The position numbers and the translations under genes are program-made. Positions 50,853 to 60,083 of a stretch of 64,000 nucleotides of DNA are shown here, piece after piece. The stretch comes from JAVKBW01 sp964352715 (lineage in GTDB: Bacteria > Pseudomonadota > Alphaproteobacteria > UBA8366 > Aestuariispiraceae): positions 1 to 64,000 of the forward strand of contig CAYGSU010000012.1 of assembly GCA_964352715.1 (NCBI GenBank), in the 5' to 3' direction. The notes under the pieces are model-generated. The model did no database searches and was not told where the DNA came from. It worked only from the letters and a program-made list of their open reading frames with translations. Numbering within the stretch: the stretch's first letter is position 1; each line of letters starts with the position of its first letter.

Positions 50853-52313
50853 GTGTCGATAGTGTCGGCTAGCATGTCGAATTTTATCAGGTCTGTATTT
50901 GTGTTTGCCGGGTTGCTCCTTGTTTCCGTGGTTTTAGCCGGTCCGGCTGCCGCAGCGAGCCCCGGCGCGCCGCATCTGGATGGCGGCGAAATGCCCCTTG
51001 TCTGGATCGTGCCGTTTGTCGGCATTCTGCTGTCGATTGCAGTCTTTCCGTTGATCGCACCACACTTCTGGCACCGGCATTTCGGCAAGATTTCGGCCTT
51101 CTGGGCGGTTGCGTTTCTGGGACCTTTCACCGCGATCTACGGTATATCTCTGGCGGGGTACGAGCTGCTGCATGTGCTGTTTCTGGAATATATTCCCTTT
51201 ATCATTCTGTTGGGTTCGCTGTTTACGGTCGCCGGCGGGGTCCGATTGCGCGGCAAGCTGACCGGCACGCCGGTTGTCAATACCGGCATACTGCTGATTG
51301 GAACGATCATCGCCAGCTGGATGGGCACCACCGGCGCGGCGATGCTGCTGATCCGCCCGATATTGCGCGCCAATGAAAACCGGAACCACAAGGTCCACAC
51401 CGTGGTCTTCTTCATCTTCCTGGTGGCGAATGTGGGCGGATCGCTAACGCCGCTGGGTGATCCGCCGCTGTTTCTGGGCTTTCTGAAAGGCGTTGAATTC
51501 TTCTGGCCGACCAAGGAAATGCTGCTGCCGATGATTGTCGTGTCGTCGATCCTGCTGATGGTCTACTTCGCGCTCGACACTTACTTCTACAAGAAGGAAG
51601 GCGATGTGACGCCGAACCATGCGGATGATGAGCCCGACGGGCTGCGGCTGGAAGGCGCGGTAAACATCTTGTTGCTGGTCGGTGTTATTATCGCGGTTCT
51701 ACTGAGCGGTGTCTGGAAGCCGGGGATCACCTTCGATGTCTATCACGTGCCGGTCGATCTGCAGAATCTCACGCGTGATGTGCTGCTGATCGCCCTCGCC
51801 CTGCTGTCGCTGAAGCTGACCAATTCCGAAAGCAGGAAGGCCAATGGCTTTAACTGGTTCCCGATTGTCGAGGTCGGCAAGCTGTTTGCGGGTATATTCA
51901 TTACCATCGTGCCGGCCATCGCCATTCTGAAAGCGGGGCAGGACGGTGCGCTGTCCGCCGTCGTCAATCTGGTCAGTAGCAACGGTGAACCGGTCAATGT
52001 GATGTATTTCTGGGTAACCGGCCTGCTGTCGAGCTTCCTCGACAATGCGCCGACCTATCTTGTGTTCTTCAACACGGCGGGTGGCGATGCACAACAACTG
52101 ATGGGGCCGCTGTCTGAAACCCTGCTGGCCATTTCGGCCGGTGCGGTGTTCATGGGGGCGAATACCTATATCGGTAACGCGCCGAATTTCATGGTCCGTG
52201 CAATTGCCGAGGAACGCGGTGTGAAAATGCCCAGTTTCTTTGGGTACATGGGCTGGTCGGTCGTATTCCTGCTTCCTGTTTTCGCCCTGATCACGGTATT
52301 GTTCTTCATCTGA
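50853..52313 (+). CDS. Sodium:proton antiporter / CitMHS-type ion transporter
   Basis: 486 residues from GTG 50853 (AAGGGG upstream; ATG 50874 is the alternative). A signal-like first helix is followed by about 11-12 membrane segments. Landmarks of the CitMHS_2/NhaD-like group in the ion transporter superfamily are TASWMGTTGAAMLLIRP-type and GGSLTPLGDPPLFLGFL in the first half. The second half has the matching SSFLDNAPTYLVFFN and GANTYIGNAPNFMV. The two hairpin motifs suggest an elevator-type carrier exchanging Na+ for H+ or moving a carboxylate. Confidence 0.84.
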   Translation: MSIVSASMSNFIRSVFVFAGLLLVSVVLAGPAAAASPGAPHLDGGEMPLVWIVPFVGILLSIAVFPLIAPHFWHRHFGKISAFWAVAFLGPFTAIYGISLAGYELLHVLFLEYIPFIILLGSLFTVAGGVRLRGKLTGTPVVNTGILLIGTIIASWMGTTGAAMLLIRPILRANENRNHKVHTVVFFIFLVANVGGSLTPLGDPPLFLGFLKGVEFFWPTKEMLLPMIVVSSILLMVYFALDTYFYKKEGDVTPNHADDEPDGLRLEGAVNILLLVGVIIAVLLSGVWKPGITFDVYHVPVDLQNLTRDVLLIALALLSLKLTNSESRKANGFNWFPIVEVGKLFAGIFITIVPAIAILKAGQDGALSAVVNLVSSNGEPVNVMYFWVTGLLSSFLDNAPTYLVFFNTAGGDAQQLMGPLSETLLAISAGAVFMGANTYIGNAPNFMVRAIAEERGVKMPSFFGYMGWSVVFLLPVFALITVLFFI

Positions 52314-52361
52314 TAAATCACCGCCTTTGAACGCCCGTTATCGGCGTAGGGGAACGCCGAC

Positions 52362-53546
52362 ATGACGGTTGAAAGCGAAGTTCCGCGCGCCAAGCTGCTG
52401 CTGCCCTTTGCCCTGGGGCACATGGCGAACGACTGGGCGCCGGTGGCAATGTGGATGATTATCCCGGCTTTCGGTGCGGCGCTCGGCCTGTCGCCGACTG
52501 AAATCGGTTTGCTGTTCACCATCCATGCCGGCGGAACGTCGATCGCCTATCTTCCGGCCGGGTATCTGACGGATATCGTTGCGAATCGTGGCCGGTTGCT
52601 GATCGGCACCTTTGTATGGGTTGCCGCAGGATATTTCATCGCCTCCTTTGCCGATACGTTCTGGCTGTTCGGTATTCTGGTTGCCCTGGCCGGCCTGGGG
52701 GATGCTGCCTGGCACCCGATTGCAACCGGGGTGCTGACCCGTGAACATGCCGACAGAAAGGCTCATGCGTTGGGCGTGCACGCCATCGGCGGCCATATGG
52801 CCGAAGTTCTTGCGCCGCTTGTTGCCGGGCTGGTTATCGGCTGGGTCGACTGGCAACTGGCCCTTCAGATCTCGGTCGTGCCGACCATCATCATGGGTGT
52901 TGTTTTTGTGTTCATCGCCCGGTCGGTGCCGCTGGTCGCGCGGCGGCCGCCGGTCAGAGCCGACTTTTCCGAGTTTCTCAAGACCTGGATGAACGGCACG
53001 GGACTGGCGATCATTCTGCTGTTCGTCTTCTACAACATGTCAACCTACGCGATGCTGTCGATGACGCCGCTGGTGCTGCAGAACACGCATGGTTTTTCGC
53101 CGCAGGCTGCCGGTATCGCCTTTTCCGCCATCCTGTTGCCCGGTGCGCTGCTGCAGCCCTATACAGGGCACCTGTCCGACCGGTTCGGGCGAATGCCGGT
53201 GATTCGCGTCGGCCTGGTCGTGGCGATCATTGCCGGCGCTGTTGCCTGGTTCTCACCCGATGTGTGGGTGATCATTGCAGCGGCGGCCGTCGCGTTGTCG
53301 GTGCTGGTCGCCATTCGACCGGCGATGCTGGCGGTTGCGGTCGACCATGCCAGTGATCGGGCCGGCACCAGCCTTGGCTTCGCATTCACGATTATGGACG
53401 GGTTCGGTGCATTCGGGGCTCTGCTTGCGGGGATGGCGGGCGAGATCGACCTGTCTCTCGCTTATCTTCTGGGGTCCGGGCTTGCCACATCGACCCTGGC
53501 CGTCGCCTTCGTCATCATGCGCCGCAGCCGGACGCAGCCGGTCTAA
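52362..53546 (+). CDS. MFS transporter (fosmidomycin-resistance-like group)
   Basis: 394 residues with 12 predicted membrane helices. The first helix has ALGHMANDWAPVAMWMIIPA, like the HxxND element of the Fsr group. GYLTDIVANRGRLL is the MFS loop 2-3 motif, and GHLSDRFGRMP is its equivalent in the second half. Drug or small-metabolite efflux is likely; the substrate is unknown. AGGGGAACGCC precedes the ATG. It may be co-transcribed with the antiporter 48 nt upstream. Confidence 0.87.
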   Translation: MTVESEVPRAKLLLPFALGHMANDWAPVAMWMIIPAFGAALGLSPTEIGLLFTIHAGGTSIAYLPAGYLTDIVANRGRLLIGTFVWVAAGYFIASFADTFWLFGILVALAGLGDAAWHPIATGVLTREHADRKAHALGVHAIGGHMAEVLAPLVAGLVIGWVDWQLALQISVVPTIIMGVVFVFIARSVPLVARRPPVRADFSEFLKTWMNGTGLAIILLFVFYNMSTYAMLSMTPLVLQNTHGFSPQAAGIAFSAILLPGALLQPYTGHLSDRFGRMPVIRVGLVVAIIAGAVAWFSPDVWVIIAAAAVALSVLVAIRPAMLAVAVDHASDRAGTSLGFAFTIMDGFGAFGALLAGMAGEIDLSLAYLLGSGLATSTLAVAFVIMRRSRTQPV

Positions 53547-53555
53547 GGCACAGAT

Positions 53556-54389
53556 CTAGTGTGTCAGAACCAGCGGCACGGTCGTGTTGCTGATGACATG
53601 CCGGGTTACGCCTCCGAACAGACGGTTGCGCAGTCCGATGTCATGATAGGCACCCATCACAATGCGGTCGGCGCCGATGGCTTCCGCCGTTGCGAGGATC
53701 ATCTCGCCGATCTTTTTCTTGTTGCCTGACGGGTCGACGACTTCGGCCTTGATGCCGTGCAGCGACAGATAGTGCAGGAACCTCTCCGGTTTCGTGTGTT
53801 CCTCGTCGCCCTCTCGAACCGCGATGATCGATACCTTGTCGGCTTCCTGTATCATCGGCATCGCACCACGCACCGCCCGCATCGCTTCCTTTGAAAAATC
53901 CCAGTTGATCAACAGGTGCTTGGAACCGCCGAAATTGATGCCGCCGCCGACCCGAGGCAGAATCAGGACCGGCCCGCCGGCTTCCTGAATCACCACTTCC
54001 GGTGTCTGGTACATCAGGCGGTCCTCGAACCGGTCGAGCGATACCTGGGTTAGGATGGTCAGGTCGGTGCGGTGAACGTGTTCAAGCAACCGTTCCAGAT
54101 GATCTTCCTCGCCATACACCCATTCCCAGGAAATGCCGGCTTTCTGGCAGGATTCCTTTGCAAGCGCGTTGATTTCATCGGCTGCCGCCTTTGCCCGTTC
54201 GGTCGCTTCCGCGAGGTAGACAGTCGATGCCCCCCGTCCTTCGGCCCCGGCCGGCATATGCACCGGATGGGCGACATAAAGGCAGATCAGATGCGCTTTA
54301 AGTATATCAGCCATTTCGATGGCAGATTTCAGGCGTGTGCTGCAATCGTCATCCATTGCCAGATGCACAAGAATGGATTTGATACTCAT
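53556..54389 (-). CDS. Tandem universal stress protein (UspA)
   Basis: 277 residues formed by two UspA domains. The first (about 1-145) begins MSIKSILVHLAMDDD and looks degenerate in its ATP loop. The second (about 150-277) has the IVMGAYHDIGLRNRLFGGVT phosphate-binding loop (Gly-x2-Gly-x9-Gly type) and ends HVISNTTVPLVLTH. It is a soluble cytoplasmic stress protein, probably binding ATP through the second domain. GGAAAGGG precedes the ATG. It converges with the MFS gene. Confidence 0.9.
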   Translation of the reverse strand: MSIKSILVHLAMDDDCSTRLKSAIEMADILKAHLICLYVAHPVHMPAGAEGRGASTVYLAEATERAKAAADEINALAKESCQKAGISWEWVYGEEDHLERLLEHVHRTDLTILTQVSLDRFEDRLMYQTPEVVIQEAGGPVLILPRVGGGINFGGSKHLLINWDFSKEAMRAVRGAMPMIQEADKVSIIAVREGDEEHTKPERFLHYLSLHGIKAEVVDPSGNKKKIGEMILATAEAIGADRIVMGAYHDIGLRNRLFGGVTRHVISNTTVPLVLTH

Positions 54390-54470
54390 CGACTGCCCTT
54401 TCCGGTCCTTGACGTGCTGGCTTCACGCTAACGCCGCTCCGGCAGCGGCGCAACAGATAGACAGGCCCTT

Positions 54471-55046
54471 TCAGGCAGGTGCTGCCAAGCCTGCTTCCTT
54501 CATCAGGACACTTGCCGCTGTTCGGGCGGTAGCGGCAGCGTCACGGCGACCGGCCACGTAGCGCATGACAATGGCCCCTTCCATCAGCAGCATCATTCCG
54601 TCTGCCAGGACGGTGGCATCCTTCGCCCCGGCTTTCGATGCGATTTCTTTCAGGTAGGCAAGCAACAGTATCTTGTGTTCCGCCGTCAGCCGGTGGATCG
54701 CGCTGTCCGGGTCTGCAAATTCTGCGGCCGCATTGATGAACATGCAGCCTGAAAAGGATTTCTCGTTGAACCATTCGCCCAGCGCATCGAACACCGCCAG
54801 AAGCTGGTCCGTCGGTTTGGTTGCCTTCTTGTTGACGGTGCGCATGAGCCAGTTGCGGAAATTTTCATCGCGTCGGCGCAGAACAGCAAGGATCAGTTCG
54901 TCTTTCGATTTGAAATGGTTGTAAAGCGTCATGCGGGCCACGCCGGATTCGGAAATGACCCGGTCTATGCCGGTCGCGTGATACCCATCGCGGTTGAAGA
55001 TCCGCAGCGCTGTATCGACCAGCTGGTCTCTTTTGCTTGCCGGCAT
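54471..55046 (-). CDS. TetR-family transcriptional repressor
   Basis: 191 residues from ATG 55046, directly after AAAGGAG; the longer frame upstream contains the operator and is not coding. The N-terminal helix-turn-helix reads VDTALRIFNRDGYHATGIDRVI, then MTLYNHFKSKDELI. The C-terminal ligand domain has WFNEKSFSGCMFINAAAEF, common in TetR proteins linked to reactive-electrophile or xenobiotic responses. It is divergent from the PNPOx/DUF1348 pair. Two palindromes of related sequence lie in the shared 156-nt promoter region, so it probably represses both itself and the pair. Confidence 0.9.
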   Translation of the reverse strand: MPASKRDQLVDTALRIFNRDGYHATGIDRVISESGVARMTLYNHFKSKDELILAVLRRRDENFRNWLMRTVNKKATKPTDQLLAVFDALGEWFNEKSFSGCMFINAAAEFADPDSAIHRLTAEHKILLLAYLKEIASKAGAKDATVLADGMMLLMEGAIVMRYVAGRRDAAATARTAASVLMKEAGLAAPA

Positions 55047-55060
55047 TGTCGCTCCTTTCA

Positions 55061-55078
55061 ATATACTGATCTGTATAT
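55061..55078. promoter_or_regulatory. Probable TetR operator 1 (near tetR)
   Basis: Near-perfect palindrome ATATAC-TGATCT-GTATAT, located 15 nt upstream of the TetR start. It shares the central GATC and spacing with operator 2. It is well placed for autorepression. Confidence 0.7.
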
Positions 55079-55151
55079 ACGCCATGACCCGAAATATGAA
55101 CTTAATCATGGGATAAACACAAGTTTGTGATGCAATGAAATTATCATTTGT

Positions 55152-55175
55152 TATATAGACCGATCAGTCTATATA
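55152..55175. promoter_or_regulatory. Probable TetR operator 2 (before PNPOx gene)
   Basis: A 24-bp inverted repeat (TATATAGAC and GTCTATATA arms around CGATCA) with a single mismatched pair. The core TAGACC-GATC-AGTCTA is close to the NemR-type box TAGACC-N4-GGTCTA. It lies 28 nt before the PNPOx-family start, so bound repressor would cover the promoter. Confidence 0.75.
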
Positions 55176-55202
55176 AGAAGGAAGTTATGGAAGGAAAATC
55201 TC

Positions 55203-55817
55203 ATGTCTTACCATTCGAGCGACATTGCATTCACACCAACCGTAAAGGCCATGCAGGAAGCAAAAGGGTCGCGGGCGGCCTATGCCAAAATGGAAAACGG
55301 CGGTGGATGGAAAACGAAAGTGGAACCCGGTTTGGCCGACTTCATCAGCGACAGGGATTCATTCTATTTCGGCACGGCAAATCCCGAGGGCCAGCCTTAC
55401 ATTCAGCATCGCGGCGGACCGGACGGGTTCCTGAAGGTGCTGGATGACGAAACACTGGCCTTCGCTGATTTTAAGGGAAACCGGCAATACATCAGCGTCG
55501 GCAATCTCGAAGACAACAACAAGGCGTTCATCTTCCTGATGGATTACGCCAACCGGCAACGGATCAAGATCTGGGGCACGGCAAAAGTCGTCGGCGATGA
55601 TCCGGCCCTGCTCGATTTGCTGACCGATGCGGATTATCGCAGCCGGCCGGAACAGGCCATCGTATTCAAAATCGCTGCCTGGGACGCGAACTGCCCGCAG
55701 CATATCACCCGTTGCTATACCGAAAGCCAGGTGAAAGCCGTCATTCTACCGCTGCAGAACCGGATCGCCGATCTGGAATCGAGGCTGGAAGCGCTCGGCG
55801 CCGACAGTTCCGTTTAA
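55203..55817 (+). CDS. Pyridoxamine 5'-phosphate oxidase-family flavoprotein
   Basis: 204 residues. Split-barrel FMN-binding fold: FYFGTANPEGQPYIQHRGGP, LAFADFKGNRQYISVGNL and RIKIWGTAKVV are typical of the PNPOx-like group. The C-terminus forms a helical coiled coil (ILPLQNRIADLESRLE). It is unlikely to be true PdxH. Related proteins act as flavin reductases or detoxifying enzymes and are often controlled by an adjacent TetR protein. GGAAGG lies 10 nt before the ATG. First gene of the pair under operator 2. Confidence 0.88.
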   Translation: MSYHSSDIAFTPTVKAMQEAKGSRAAYAKMENGGGWKTKVEPGLADFISDRDSFYFGTANPEGQPYIQHRGGPDGFLKVLDDETLAFADFKGNRQYISVGNLEDNNKAFIFLMDYANRQRIKIWGTAKVVGDDPALLDLLTDADYRSRPEQAIVFKIAAWDANCPQHITRCYTESQVKAVILPLQNRIADLESRLEALGADSSV

Positions 55818-55839
55818 CATCGAAATAGAGGAGTAAATC

Positions 55840-56307
55840 ATGTCTCAGCGACCACCCCTGCCGCCGTTTACCCGTGAAACCGCTATCCAGAAGGTCCGTC
55901 TGGCGGAAGACGGCTGGAATGGCCGCAACCCGGATAAGGTATCGCTGGCCTATACGCCGGACAGCCGCTGGCGCAACAGGGATACCTTTCAGAAGGGGCG
56001 GGCGCAGATCGTCGATTTTCTTTCGCGAAAATGGGCGAAGGAACATGAGTACCGACTGATAAAGGAATTGTGGGCTTTTACGGATAATCGTATCGCCGTT
56101 CGGTATGCCTACGAATGGCATGACGACGCGGGGCAATGGCACCGGTCCTATGGCAACGAAAACTGGGATTTTGATGAAAACGGCCTGATGCAGGAACGCC
56201 ATGCCAGCATCAACGATCTGGAAATCGATGAAACGGATCGACTTTTCCGATGGCCGCTCGGGCCGCGACCGACCGATCATCCGGGTCTGTCCGATCTCGG
56301 CCTGTGA
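55840..56307 (+). CDS. DUF1348 (NTF2-like) protein
   Basis: 155 residues. DUF1348/SnoaL-like fold: PPFTRETAIQKVRLAEDGWN, VSLAYTPDSRWRNRD and RYAYEWHDDAGQWHRSYGNENW, which form a small alpha+beta barrel. The function is unknown; partners suggest detoxification of a small electrophile. GAGGAG precedes the ATG, and it lies 22 nt after the PNPOx gene, so both are one operon. Confidence 0.92.
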   Translation: MSQRPPLPPFTRETAIQKVRLAEDGWNGRNPDKVSLAYTPDSRWRNRDTFQKGRAQIVDFLSRKWAKEHEYRLIKELWAFTDNRIAVRYAYEWHDDAGQWHRSYGNENWDFDENGLMQERHASINDLEIDETDRLFRWPLGPRPTDHPGLSDLGL

Positions 56308-56384
56308 CGGTCTGAAACGGCATCTGTCGCTTACCCCTTAACAATTGGCTGGTCGGTTGTTGTCGCATATGCGAATTTCCGGCC

Positions 56385-58223
56385 ATGCAGCCAGCCCAAA
56401 CCGACCCGGAAAAAGCCAGCAAGGAAAAACGCCGCACGCAGGTAAGAACCGTGCTGTCGTTGCTGCCGTATCTGTGGCCGAGCGGGCGGCTGGACATGAA
56501 GCTGCGGGTGGTGTTTGCCATGGCGGCGTTGGTCATGGCCAAGCTTGCGAGCGTTTATATTCCGATGCTGCTGGGACACGCGGTCGATTCGCTGTCTGTG
56601 GACGGCGCAAAGCTGTTGGCGGCGCCGGTGGCATTGCTGTTTGCTTATGGCGGCGCCCGTATCCTCTCTGTGGTGTTTCAGGAACTGCGGGAAGCCCTGT
56701 TCATCAACGTGACGCAGCGGGCGATCCGGACCGTCGCGCTGGAGACATTCCGGCACATGCACGCCCTGTCGCTGCGTTTCCATCTGGATCGGCAGACCGG
56801 CGGCCTCAGCCGGGTCATCGAGCGCGGCGTGAAGGGCATCGAATTCGTTCTGTCCTTCATGCTGTTCAACATCATCCCGACTCTGGTCGAGATCCTGATG
56901 GTGTGCGGCATCCTGTGGTCGCTGTTTGATATCCGGTTCGCGGCGATCACCTTCTTCGCGATTTCATCCTACATTCTGTTCACCGTGCTGGTAACCGAAT
57001 GGCGGCTGAAGTTCCGGCGACGGATGAATGACAAGGATACCGAAGCGAACACAAAGGCCATCGACAGCCTGCTGAACTACGAAACGGTCAAGTATTTCGG
57101 TAACGAGGCCTACGAGGCCGGCCGATACGATCATGCGATGCAGGGCTATGAACGCGCCGCCGTGCAGTCGATCACCTCGCTGTCACTGGTCAATATCGGC
57201 CAGGGCGTCATCATTTCCGGTGCGCTGGTCTGGGTGATGTATCTTGCGGCTGTGGAGGTCGTCGCCGGCACGAAAACGGTCGGCGATTTCGTGCTGGTAA
57301 ACGCCTATATGATCCAGCTTTACCTGCCGCTGAACTTCCTGGGCTTTGTATACCGGCAGATCCGCCAGTCGCTGACCGACATGGAAGATATGTTCGCGAT
57401 GCTGACAATTCCGGCTGAAGTTACCGATCCGGCGGATGCAAAGCCGCTTGATTGCGGCGGCGGGCGCGTGGAATTCGATGATGTGCGGTTTTCGTACGAG
57501 ACGAACCGGGAAATCCTGAAAGGCCTGTCCTTCACGGTCGAGCCGGGAAAGACGATCGCCATTGTCGGGCCCAGCGGGGCCGGAAAATCGACCATCAGTC
57601 GCCTGCTGTTCCGGTTCTACGATGTCAGTGGAGGAACGATCCGCATCGACGGACAGGATCTGCGGACCGTGACCCAGGAATCGCTGAGGGCGCGGATCGG
57701 CATCGTGCCGCAGGATACGGTGCTGTTCAATGACACGATCCGGTACAACATCCGCTACGGCAACACGGATGCGACCGACGAAGCTGTCGAACGGGCGGCA
57801 AAGCTGGCCCATATCGCGAATTTTATCGCCGAACTGCCCGAAGGCTACGACACGAAGGTTGGCGAACGCGGGCTGAAGTTGTCGGGCGGGGAAAAACAGC
57901 GGGTGGCCATCGCCCGAACGATCCTGAAGGACCCGACGATCTTCCTGTTCGACGAGGCGACCTCGGCGCTCGACACCGCCACGGAACGGGAAATCCAGCG
58001 CAATCTCCGCGAAGTTTCTGAAGGTAGGACCACGCTGATTATCGCGCATCGCTTGTCTACCGTGGTCGATGCGGATGAGATCATCGTGCTGCGAGACGGC
58101 AAGATCGCCGAACGCGGCCGTCACCCGCAGCTGCTCGAGCAGGACGGTCTTTATGCGGAAATGTGGTATCGCCAGCAACAAAGCCGGGAAGAGGCGGCGG
58201 TACCGGTCGCACCGACAGCCTGA
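56385..58223 (+). CDS. Atm1/ABCB7-type ABC exporter
   Basis: 612 residues: a cytoplasmic N-terminus, six membrane helices (about 45-340) and a complete nucleotide-binding domain. Atm1 hallmarks are SLLNYETVKYFGNEAYE and the VNAYMIQLYLPLNFLGFVYR membrane segment. The ATPase has Walker A GPSGAGKSTI, signature LSGGEKQRVA, Walker B IFLFDEAT and the H-loop HRLST. Bacterial Atm1-type proteins export glutathione conjugates or complexes and protect against heavy metals. The next gene starts 8 nt later on the same strand. Confidence 0.92.
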   Translation: MQPAQTDPEKASKEKRRTQVRTVLSLLPYLWPSGRLDMKLRVVFAMAALVMAKLASVYIPMLLGHAVDSLSVDGAKLLAAPVALLFAYGGARILSVVFQELREALFINVTQRAIRTVALETFRHMHALSLRFHLDRQTGGLSRVIERGVKGIEFVLSFMLFNIIPTLVEILMVCGILWSLFDIRFAAITFFAISSYILFTVLVTEWRLKFRRRMNDKDTEANTKAIDSLLNYETVKYFGNEAYEAGRYDHAMQGYERAAVQSITSLSLVNIGQGVIISGALVWVMYLAAVEVVAGTKTVGDFVLVNAYMIQLYLPLNFLGFVYRQIRQSLTDMEDMFAMLTIPAEVTDPADAKPLDCGGGRVEFDDVRFSYETNREILKGLSFTVEPGKTIAIVGPSGAGKSTISRLLFRFYDVSGGTIRIDGQDLRTVTQESLRARIGIVPQDTVLFNDTIRYNIRYGNTDATDEAVERAAKLAHIANFIAELPEGYDTKVGERGLKLSGGEKQRVAIARTILKDPTIFLFDEATSALDTATEREIQRNLREVSEGRTTLIIAHRLSTVVDADEIIVLRDGKIAERGRHPQLLEQDGLYAEMWYRQQQSREEAAVPVAPTA

Positions 58224-58231
58224 TCGTCTTC

Positions 58232-59335
58232 ATGCTTGAACAGCCGCATTATATCGCCTCGGAAATCTACCGGCATTCAACCCTCGGCAATTATCACCCG
58301 CTTTCGATTCCCCGCGTATCCACCGTAACCGATCTGCTCCGTGCGCTCGGTTGGCTTGCCGACGGCCAGTACCACGAAAGCGCCGCCGCAACACCTGGCC
58401 AGTTGGCGCGGTTTCATACGCCCGAATATATCGATGCGGTACAGCGGGCCGAACGTGACGGCGATTTGCCGGAACCGGAAAAGCAGCGATATCACCTCGG
58501 CGTTGACGGCAACCCGATTTACGCCACCATGTTCCGCCGTCCTGCGACGGCGTGCGGTGCGTCTCTTCTGGCAGTCGACCTGCTGAAAGACGGTGGGATC
58601 GTCCACTCGCCTGCCGGCGGCACGCATCATGGGCGGCCAGATCGGGCCAGCGGCTTCTGTTACTTTAACGATCCCGTGCTCGCCATCCTCGGCTTTCTCG
58701 ACCAGGGGTTGGACCGCATCGCCTATGTCGATATCGACGCGCATCACGGCGATGGCGTTCAGGACGCATTCGAAAATGAAGAACGTGTTCTAACCGTCTC
58801 TATTCATGAAGAAAAACGATGGCCGAGAACGGGCGCTGCGGAAGACCGGGCGGGCGGTCAGGCGCGCAACATTCCGGTGCCGTCGCTGCTGAACGACGAT
58901 GAGTTCCGTTACCTGCTGGAAACCGTGATCCTGCCGACGGTCGAACAGTTCTCGCCGCAGGCGCTTGTTCTGCAAGGCGGCTGTGACGGGCTGGCCGATG
59001 ACCCGATGAGCCGGATGGGGTTGAGCAACCGGGCTTTGTGGCGGGCGGTATCCATGCTGAAGCCGCTGGCCCCGCGGTTCCTGTGCCTTGGCGGCGGCGG
59101 GTACAATCCGTGGGCAGTGGCGCGGTGCTGGGCCGGTTACTGGGCGCTGCTGAATGATATCGACATTCCGGACGATCTGCCGCCGCCGGCGCAGGCGGTT
59201 CTGGAAGGCGTTTCCTGGACACACCGGCTTGGCCGAAACCCGCCGGCGTCGTGGAAAACAACCTTGGCGGATGCGCCCAAACACGGGATGATCAGACAGG
59301 ATGTCAAAGAAATCGGCCGGATTGTGATGCAATGA
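58232..59335 (+). CDS. AcuC-like histone deacetylase-family protein
   Basis: 367 residues from ATG 58232, just after the ABC stop; the longer frame overlaps the ABC gene and is not used. Catalytic elements are GGTHHGRPDRASGFCYFND (His132/His133), YVDIDAHHGDGVQDAF (zinc ligands Asp169 and His171), QGGCDGLADDPMSRMGLS (Asp252) and LGGGGYNP with the Tyr. The arrangement fits AcuC-type lysine deacetylases rather than acetylpolyamine hydrolases. It might remove acetyl groups from acetyl-CoA synthetase or other proteins. Second deacetylase of the superfamily in the window. Confidence 0.87.
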   Translation: MLEQPHYIASEIYRHSTLGNYHPLSIPRVSTVTDLLRALGWLADGQYHESAAATPGQLARFHTPEYIDAVQRAERDGDLPEPEKQRYHLGVDGNPIYATMFRRPATACGASLLAVDLLKDGGIVHSPAGGTHHGRPDRASGFCYFNDPVLAILGFLDQGLDRIAYVDIDAHHGDGVQDAFENEERVLTVSIHEEKRWPRTGAAEDRAGGQARNIPVPSLLNDDEFRYLLETVILPTVEQFSPQALVLQGGCDGLADDPMSRMGLSNRALWRAVSMLKPLAPRFLCLGGGGYNPWAVARCWAGYWALLNDIDIPDDLPPPAQAVLEGVSWTHRLGRNPPASWKTTLADAPKHGMIRQDVKEIGRIVMQ

Positions 59336-59799
59336 CACGGCGCGGACTGATCGCAGTGCTTTCGCTCGTCCTGTTCTGGACGGTTCTTCCCGTACGGGCG
59401 CAGGATACGCTGCCGACCGGGCCGCTGGTGATCGAAACCGTCGATGGCGAGCGCCATGAATTCACCGTTGAACTGGCGGCGACAGATGAACACCGCGCCG
59501 CCGGGCTGATGTACCGCCAGCAAATGGAAGCCGATGCCGGCATGATTTTCGATTACGGGCGCGATCGCCGAGCGTCGATGTGGATGCGCAACACCTATAT
59601 TCCGCTCGACATGCTGTTCATCGCCGCGGACGGAACCATCAGAAACATCAAACAGCGCACGGTGCCGTTTTCGGAAACCGCGATCCGATCGAAAGGCAAG
59701 GTGCGGGCGGTGCTGGAATTGAATGCCGGCACCGTTTCGCGGTTGGGCATCGAACCCGGCGATACCGTGCGGCATGCCGTATTCGGTAATCTCGAATAA
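59332..59799 (+). CDS. Secreted DUF192 protein
   Basis: 155 residues from ATG 59332, which overlaps the deacetylase stop (ATGA). A signal peptide (about 1-23, ending RAQ) is followed by the DUF192 domain: HRAAGLMYRQQMEADAGMIF, SMWMRNTYIPLDMLFI and KVRAVLELNAGTVSRLGI. This family is small and beta-rich, of unknown function. It would be periplasmic or extracellular. It is the last gene of the ABC exporter operon. Confidence 0.9.
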   Translation: MTRRGLIAVLSLVLFWTVLPVRAQDTLPTGPLVIETVDGERHEFTVELAATDEHRAAGLMYRQQMEADAGMIFDYGRDRRASMWMRNTYIPLDMLFIAADGTIRNIKQRTVPFSETAIRSKGKVRAVLELNAGTVSRLGIEPGDTVRHAVFGNLE

Positions 59800-60083
59800 A
59801 AATGTATAGATTCTGGTGTTAAATTTCAGACAGCCGGAAACCGCGCCCTGCTTCTGGAAGAGAGGCGGGAAAATCAGGGGAATCGACAGAGAGTGGTGCA
59901 AGTTTTATTTGTTTTATGATTTTCGATACCGGTTAGATTGTCCTGACAACAAGACTATCTTCCTGCATATTAATTCAGAATCTATTCTTTAAGCTTGGTT
60001 TCGGTATTGGTCCGCGTGGATGGCGACCTATCTAAATCTTACGTTTTTCAGCTCAGTAAACCCCGAGTCGGATACTGCCATAT

